Source: Lysobacter sp. (lineage in GTDB: Bacteria; Pseudomonadota; Gammaproteobacteria; Xanthomonadales; Xanthomonadaceae). From it: a DNA stretch of 64,000 nt. A model generated the notes under the pieces. The model searched no databases. It was given only the letters and a program-made list of their open reading frames with translations, and was not told the origin of the DNA. The position numbers were made by a program, and so were the translations under genes. Below are positions 60,423 to 64,000 of the stretch, one piece after another; position 1 is the first letter of the stretch; each line of letters starts with the position of its first letter. The stretch is from NCBI GenBank assembly GCA_011526085.1, contig WYBC01000017.1, positions 62,001 through 126,000 of the forward strand. The letters are read 5' to 3'.

Positions 60423-60490
60423 GTAGGCTGGGTCATTGACCCAGCCTCATTCCAGCGTATGACTCGCTGGGTGCAGAGCACCCAGCCTAC
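60423..60490. repeat. Inverted REP doublet of the GGCTGGGT type
   Basis: GTAG followed by GGCTGGGTCA-T-TGACCCAGCC (60426-60446), then GCTGGGTGC-AGA-GCACCCAGC (60466-60486) followed by CTAC. The outer GTAGGCTGGGT and ACCCAGCCTAC are inverted, giving a classic head-to-head REP pair. Confidence 0.85.
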
Positions 60491-60657
60491 AAGTGCAGGC
60501 CGGGTCATTGCACATGCTTCTTCTTCCGTCCTCGGGACCCCGTGGGGCGGAGTTGAAGCAGGCGCTGGACGCGCCTTGCAGCGGAAGCATCCGGCATCGC
60601 GTAGGCTTGCGAAAAACGCCACAGCCCTTCACCAACGTCGCATCCGGAGCGTCCCAC

Positions 60658-61347
60658 GTGACCCGTCCCCTGCCCCTGTTGATCTTCGCCGCCGCAGTGT
60701 CCGCCTGCGGCGGCCCTTCGACCGAACCCACGGCGTCGGCACCACCCTCCGCATCGCAGGCCGGTGCGGCATCCCCGTCGGCATCCGCGCCGGAATCCAC
60801 ATCGGCACCCGCACCCGTCGCGACGAAGCCGCCCGGCATCGACGCGCTGCTCGATGCGGACGACACGCTCGCGACCGCGCAGGCGCGCCTCGGTAAAAAC
60901 AACGTGCGCGAACAGACGCTGGACGGTGCCGAAGGCGAAACCCTGGCGGGCTGGGTGGTGTATCCGGACGATCCGACGCGAACGGCGGACGTGTTTCTCG
61001 ACGAGGCCAACGCGCACCCGACGATGCTGCGCATCCGTGCGCCGGAAAGCCTCTGGACCCGCGCGGACGGCATCCGCATCGGGCTGGGCAGCACGGAATT
61101 GCAGGCCATGAACGGCAAGCCCTTCGCGTTCTACGGGTTCGAATGGGATTACGGCGGCGCGGTCAGCGATTTCCACGGCGGCCGGCTCGATCCCGGAGAC
61201 GCGCCGCGCGGCAGCCTGACGCTGTGCCCGCCGGAGAATGCGGGCGACGACTATCCCAGCGGCGACGCGACGTTCTCGTCCGACGACCCGCGGATGATCG
61301 CGAGACCGGCGACGGTCTGCGAATTCACCGTACCGATCGGAGACTGA
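60658..61347 (+). CDS. Hypothetical lipoprotein
   Basis: A 229-residue predicted lipoprotein from GTG 60658: signal PLPLLIFAAAVSAC with lipobox VSAC, then a 45-residue Ala/Ser/Pro/Thr linker (SASQAGAASPSASAPESTSA). The folded domain of about 150 residues has YGFEWDYGGAVSDFHGG and two cysteines (LTLCPPEN, TVCEFTV) that may pair. I do not recognise the family. An ATG start further upstream would lack a signal peptide. Confidence 0.72.
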   Translation: MTRPLPLLIFAAAVSACGGPSTEPTASAPPSASQAGAASPSASAPESTSAPAPVATKPPGIDALLDADDTLATAQARLGKNNVREQTLDGAEGETLAGWVVYPDDPTRTADVFLDEANAHPTMLRIRAPESLWTRADGIRIGLGSTELQAMNGKPFAFYGFEWDYGGAVSDFHGGRLDPGDAPRGSLTLCPPENAGDDYPSGDATFSSDDPRMIARPATVCEFTVPIGD

Positions 61348-61404
61348 GCACGCGGAAACCGCGCTCCGCGTGCCCCGGATCGTCCATCCGCGGAGTCTTC
61401 CGCG

Positions 61405-61893
61405 TCAGCGCAGATCGACTTCCGCGGTCTTGTCGGCATACGTCTTCTTGGGATCGCGGCCGAACAGCAGGTGGATACCGGCCATCAGCGTGGACTCGTT
61501 CTGCCAGACGTGGGCGTGCTCGGCGTCGAAACGCAGCAGGCGCAGCGACGGATCGCTTTTGCCGCCTTCGTACCAGGCGGCGACGAAGGGGTTCCAGAGC
61601 AGATCGATGATCTCGCGATCGTTGTCCACCTCGATCGGCCCATCGATGCAGGCGAACAGTCCGTGCCCTTTCGCCGCATAGCAGGCCCTCGCCCTGGCCG
61701 AACCGCCTCCGAGGCGCACGACCATGCCGTTGTCGGCGGAGGTGAAGATCCAGATCGGGCCCTTGCCGTCCTCGATCAGCGCGGTCATCGGCCGCATGTG
61801 GTCGTCGTCGTGGCCGTCGAGGCCGAACATCAGCGTGCGATCGCTCTCGATCCCTTTCCAAAGCGCGCGTTCGAGATCCTGGGGCGTGGTCAT
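61405..61893 (-). CDS. Pyridoxamine 5'-phosphate oxidase-like general stress protein
   Basis: A 162-residue split-barrel flavin-binding protein of the general stress protein 26 group. Segments HMRPMTALIEDGKGPIWIFTS and GHGLFACIDGPIEVDNDREI (both split by loops) match this family, with WNPFVAAWYEGGKSDP and LRLLRFDAEHAHVWQ after them. Members bind FMN or F420; a true PNPOx activity is unlikely. Stand-alone gene, convergent with the lipoprotein gene. Confidence 0.9.
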   Translation of the reverse strand: MTTPQDLERALWKGIESDRTLMFGLDGHDDDHMRPMTALIEDGKGPIWIFTSADNGMVVRLGGGSARARACYAAKGHGLFACIDGPIEVDNDREIIDLLWNPFVAAWYEGGKSDPSLRLLRFDAEHAHVWQNESTLMAGIHLLFGRDPKKTYADKTAEVDLR

Positions 61894-62144
61894 TGCGGTC
61901 TCCTGTCATGACGGATGCGAAGGCATCCATGGAGTCGATTGCAAGAGCCATGCCAGCATGAAGACTTCGTCGGATCGCTGGATTTGCGCGGGAAAACGCG
62001 CATGCGGCCGGAGTGGCCGTTGCCGGAATCGTTCCGGCGACGATGCCGCACGCCCGATGAATCGGGCAGCCTGCATGCGGCTTCCCGGCGCCTCGGGACG
62101 GGCTCACGCTCGTCGCGACTGAATGCCCTGATGGGCGGACGAGA
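61894..62144. other. Intergenic region with several short hairpins
   Basis: No gene supported. Small palindromes occur (GGATGC-GAAG-GCATCC near 61914, GCCCGATGAATCGGGC near 62051, an imperfect stem near 62020). They may mark transcript ends but no T tract is present. Confidence 0.4.
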
Positions 62145-62414
62145 TCAGGCGTCCGCGGCGTGCCCTCGGCGCCAGAGCATGCGACCTCCGATCCGGACCC
62201 GCTCGACTTCGCCCGAGGCTTCGAGCCGTTCGAGGGCGATCCCGGTCACCGCGGGCGATTCCGGTATGCCCGGCCAGCGGATCCACCAGTTGTGAACGCC
62301 TTCGAGCGTGTCCGCGCTCTCCGGGCGTTGGCGCAGGTATTCGCGAATGGCGTTGGCGGCGAAGGCGATGAGCGCGTCATCCATCGGAAGCGGTCTGAAG
62401 AACGGGGGAAGCAT
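62145..62414 (-). CDS. Small hypothetical protein, winged-helix-like
   Basis: An 89-residue protein from ATG 62414 (MLPPFFRPLPMDDALIAF). The body is helical, with GVHNWWIRWPGIPES and a C-terminal pattern VTGIALERLEASGEVERVRIGGRMLWR, which looks like a helix-strand wing of a small helix-turn-helix. No family recognised; a shorter start (MDDALIAF) is possible. Antisense open frames through the same DNA have no comparable protein character. Confidence 0.55.
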   Translation of the reverse strand: MLPPFFRPLPMDDALIAFAANAIREYLRQRPESADTLEGVHNWWIRWPGIPESPAVTGIALERLEASGEVERVRIGGRMLWRRGHAADA

Positions 62415-62833
62415 CGTAACAAGTCCTCCGGCCAGCGAAGCGCACCCGTGATGAAACATCGAACGCCTCCCGCGTGCGCGCAGAATCGGCTGCGGCGCGG
62501 CGAAAACCGGGCGGTCCGGGCGGTCGTTGCGGTGTCTCTGCGGTGCGCGATCGGGGCCGGACGCACGGAACACATCACGACGATGCGGGTCGCCCGCGGG
62601 CGGAATCGCATCCGTCACGGAATCGCCGTGCATCCGCATTCGCATGAAAAAAAGGGAAATTCGAAGATTTCACGAAACAGCATCGTCGCCGCATGTCGAC
62701 AGGATGCGCCTTCGTCCGGTGTCCGACAGGCGCGCAGGCGCCGCTTGATGACGCGATTTTCGCGGTGCTAGCGTTCGGCCCGGTCGCCATCCCGGCGCCG
62801 GCCCCGCGTACCTTCACGCGAAAAGGAGTTCAC
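62415..62833. other. Intergenic region upstream of the lectin gene
   Basis: About 420 bases with no supported gene between the divergent small hypothetical gene and the lectin gene. It must hold both promoters; AAAGGAG lies 7 bases before the lectin ATG. No repeat or RNA is recognised. Confidence 0.45.
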
Positions 62834-63271
62834 ATGAGCAGCATTCTTTTCCAGATCAAGATGGGCAACGGCCTTGCGCTGGCGATCGACAAGAACAACC
62901 CCGGGCCGGGCGGTCAATTGATCGTGATGACCGCCAATCCCGGCGATGCCGATCAGCAGTGGACCTGGGTGTACAACCCCGCGTCGAATGCCTCGATTCT
63001 CTACAACCCCGGTCGCGGCCTGTACGCGGCGCCGAAATCGGTCAAGGAGGGCGCGCCCATCGTTCTGAACGCCCTCGAATCTCATTACAACGCCTCGCAG
63101 ACGTTCAATGTCCTCGGCGCCGATGGCGCGGCGGTGCAGTGCGCGGGCGATACCGATCTCAACATGAACGCGTTCGGCGATTCCTGGCCGCCGGGCACCA
63201 AGGTCGGCCTGTGGGGCTGGAGCAAAGGCCAGCAGAACGAAATCTGGACATCGACCGTCCTCAATCCCTGA
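62834..63271 (+). CDS. Ricin-type beta-trefoil lectin-like protein
   Basis: A 145-residue protein that is a single beta-trefoil: three related units with QIKMGNGLALAIDKNNPGPG, NPGRGLYAAPKSVKEGAP and CAGDTDLNMNAFGDSWPPGT, each with a QxW-like end (DQQWTWVY, SQTFNVL, QNEIWTS). No signal peptide is seen, so it is cytosolic or leaves the cell by another route. One cysteine only. Such lectins bind glycans; the ligand is unknown. AAAGGAG ribosome-binding site. Confidence 0.82.
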   Translation: MSSILFQIKMGNGLALAIDKNNPGPGGQLIVMTANPGDADQQWTWVYNPASNASILYNPGRGLYAAPKSVKEGAPIVLNALESHYNASQTFNVLGADGAAVQCAGDTDLNMNAFGDSWPPGTKVGLWGWSKGQQNEIWTSTVLNP

Positions 63272-63380
63272 TGGCGGCCCGAGCGCGCGACATGCGCACA
63301 CTTCAATCCGCCACACATCACCAGTCCCGTTTTGCGATCGTTGCACGTCGGCCGCGGCGCGACAGGACGCCATAGCGCCG

Positions 63381-63404
63381 TGGGGCGGCTCAAGCCCGCC
63401 CCAT
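63381..63404. repeat. REP-like palindrome (GTGG head)
   Basis: GGGGCGG-CT-CA-AG-CCCGCCCC, imperfect by one base, headed by GTGG at the left side. It lies between the lectin gene and the terminal gene and resembles the GGCGGG elements at 60.2 kb. Confidence 0.6.
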
Positions 63405-63444
63405 GGCGCCACTCCGGCAACCAGGATCTCTGCCTCGCGCGCGG

Positions 63445-64000
63445 CTATTCTTTTGCCGGAGGAACAACCGTCCCGGAGATCGTCCATCCCGGCGGCTTCT
63501 TGTCCTCGGACGCCTTCTTTTCCGCCTCGCTGGTGGCGCTGACCAGCTCGACGCAATACCTGGCGTCAGAACCACAGACGTTTTCGGGATATGTGAGCGC
63601 AACGCCGAATTTGACCGTTTCATCAAGGCGGCGGCGTAGCACATAGGTCCAGGCAATCGGTTTCAGGCTCAACGTGATGGTCGGCTTGGGCCGACCTTGA
63701 TCGGACCACTTTTGAAACGCGGCCTGATCACTGCGCAAGAGGGAAGTCGCCGCCGTCGCACTCTTGTCATTGAGACCCCACTGCCGGGTGAAGAAATCGG
63801 TGATCGGCAGAACGGACAACAATGTCTCGACGGTCTTGTCTTCGACCTCAGCCACGGCCTCGGTCATTGTTCCATCCGGGGCGAGCTTGATCGTCGCGCT
63901 CGCGGTGCCGATCCAGGGCCGGCGGGTATTAATGAAATACTGGGTGTCAGACAACTCGCTGGCGACGACCACCGTGTTCTCGATCGTCCTGCCGTACGGA
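63445..64000 (-). CDS. Hypothetical protein, truncated by the window end
   Basis: The 3' part (about 185 codons) of a minus-strand gene. The frame stays open to base 64000, so the start is outside. The visible protein has SDTQYFINTRRPWIGTAS, then TEAVAEVEDKTVETLLSVLP and ends WTISGTVVPPAKE; two cysteines (ENVCGSDARYCVEL) may pair. I do not recognise the family. A GTG at 63972 is in frame but need not be the real start. Confidence 0.6.
   Translation of the reverse strand, partial: PYGRTIENTVVVASELSDTQYFINTRRPWIGTASATIKLAPDGTMTEAVAEVEDKTVETLLSVLPITDFFTRQWGLNDKSATAATSLLRSDQAAFQKWSDQGRPKPTITLSLKPIAWTYVLRRRLDETVKFGVALTYPENVCGSDARYCVELVSATSEAEKKASEDKKPPGWTISGTVVPPAKE

Larger units (their letters stand above)
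60021..60657. other. Gene-free region with four REP palindromes
   Basis: About 640 bases between the KAP gene and the next lipoprotein gene. Apart from the REP elements listed separately and a GGGACAyCCAC repeat I see no gene; short open frames here have no ribosome-binding site or coding character. Confidence 0.6.

Noticed and set aside
58180-60657. AT-rich island considered as a transposon or prophage fragment
   Set aside because: No transposase, integrase or terminal inverted repeats other than REPs; only one gene is present.
61471-61911. Plus-strand frame of 146 codons over the PNPOx-like gene
   Set aside because: No recognised motif and poor composition; the minus-strand protein is a clear family member.
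62160-62771. Plus-strand frame of 203 codons opposite the small winged-helix-like gene
   Set aside because: Arg-rich and without ribosome-binding site; the minus-strand protein has better hydrophobic patterning, though neither is certain.

Overview
The window is a GC-rich chromosome segment. Gene content and order suggest a gammaproteobacterium of the Lysobacteraceae/Xanthomonadaceae. The main reasons are a serC-pheA-hisC-aroA operon, two effectors with the XVIPCD tail used by the Xanthomonadales bacteria-killing type IV secretion system, a class III PHA synthase (phaE-phaC), and GTAG-headed REP palindromes. It is almost entirely coding. I find one tRNA, no rRNA, no CRISPR array and no intact transposase. 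The genus call is inference; no marker gene settles it.

Layout. 0-5 kb: serC-pheA-hisC-aroA (minus strand), serine and aromatic amino acid synthesis with overlapping stops and starts. 5-7.5 kb: msrPQ methionine sulfoxide repair and an FHA membrane protein. 7.6-16.2 kb: lipid and polyester genes: a PHA-granule-associated protein, an FFLEELY-motif protein, a patatin phospholipase, two phasins, an alcohol-forming fatty acyl-CoA reductase, an acyl-CoA-binding protein and a TetR regulator. 16.3 kb: tRNA-Val(CAC) with its own promoter and terminator. 16.5-22.1 kb: an antibacterial cassette on the minus strand with two XVIPCD effectors, each preceded by a likely immunity gene. 22-31 kb: hypothetical membrane and exported proteins, a lipoprotein patatin, a lipoprotein with one heme-like CxxCH motif, rhlE and a beta-CASP metallo-beta-lactamase protein.

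31-43.9 kb: an active M13 metallopeptidase lipoprotein, then an ECF sigma factor and RskA-type anti-sigma factor followed by a tightly coupled lipid-modification operon (desaturase, FAD oxidoreductase, DUF1365, cyclopropane synthase, DUF2878, second methyltransferase) and a lipocalin, with an inverted REP pair before the lipocalin. An M13 paralogue that has lost its zinc ligands comes next. 43.9-47.4 kb: an AAA+ ATPase / membrane protein / TPR operon, and a small HExxH membrane protein coupled to PspC. 47.4-53 kb: phaE-phaC-DUF5329, pssA and a 3-hydroxybutyrate oligomer hydrolase. With the 7-15 kb genes this gives synthesis, granule coating and oligomer breakdown of polyhydroxybutyrate.

53-58.2 kb: a NarL-type response regulator, an exported protein, an HExxHxxGxxH metallopeptidase, OsmC and an EF-G paralogue. 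58.2-60.6 kb: a visibly AT-rich island with one KAP-like P-loop NTPase, bracketed by related REP palindromes; this is the clearest horizontally acquired segment and a possible single-gene defence locus. 60.6-64 kb: small lipoproteins, a PNPOx-like stress protein, a ricin-type lectin and a protein cut off by the window end. The strongest candidates for new biology are the effector/immunity cassette, the KAP island, the sigma-controlled lipid operon and the zinc-less M13 protein.
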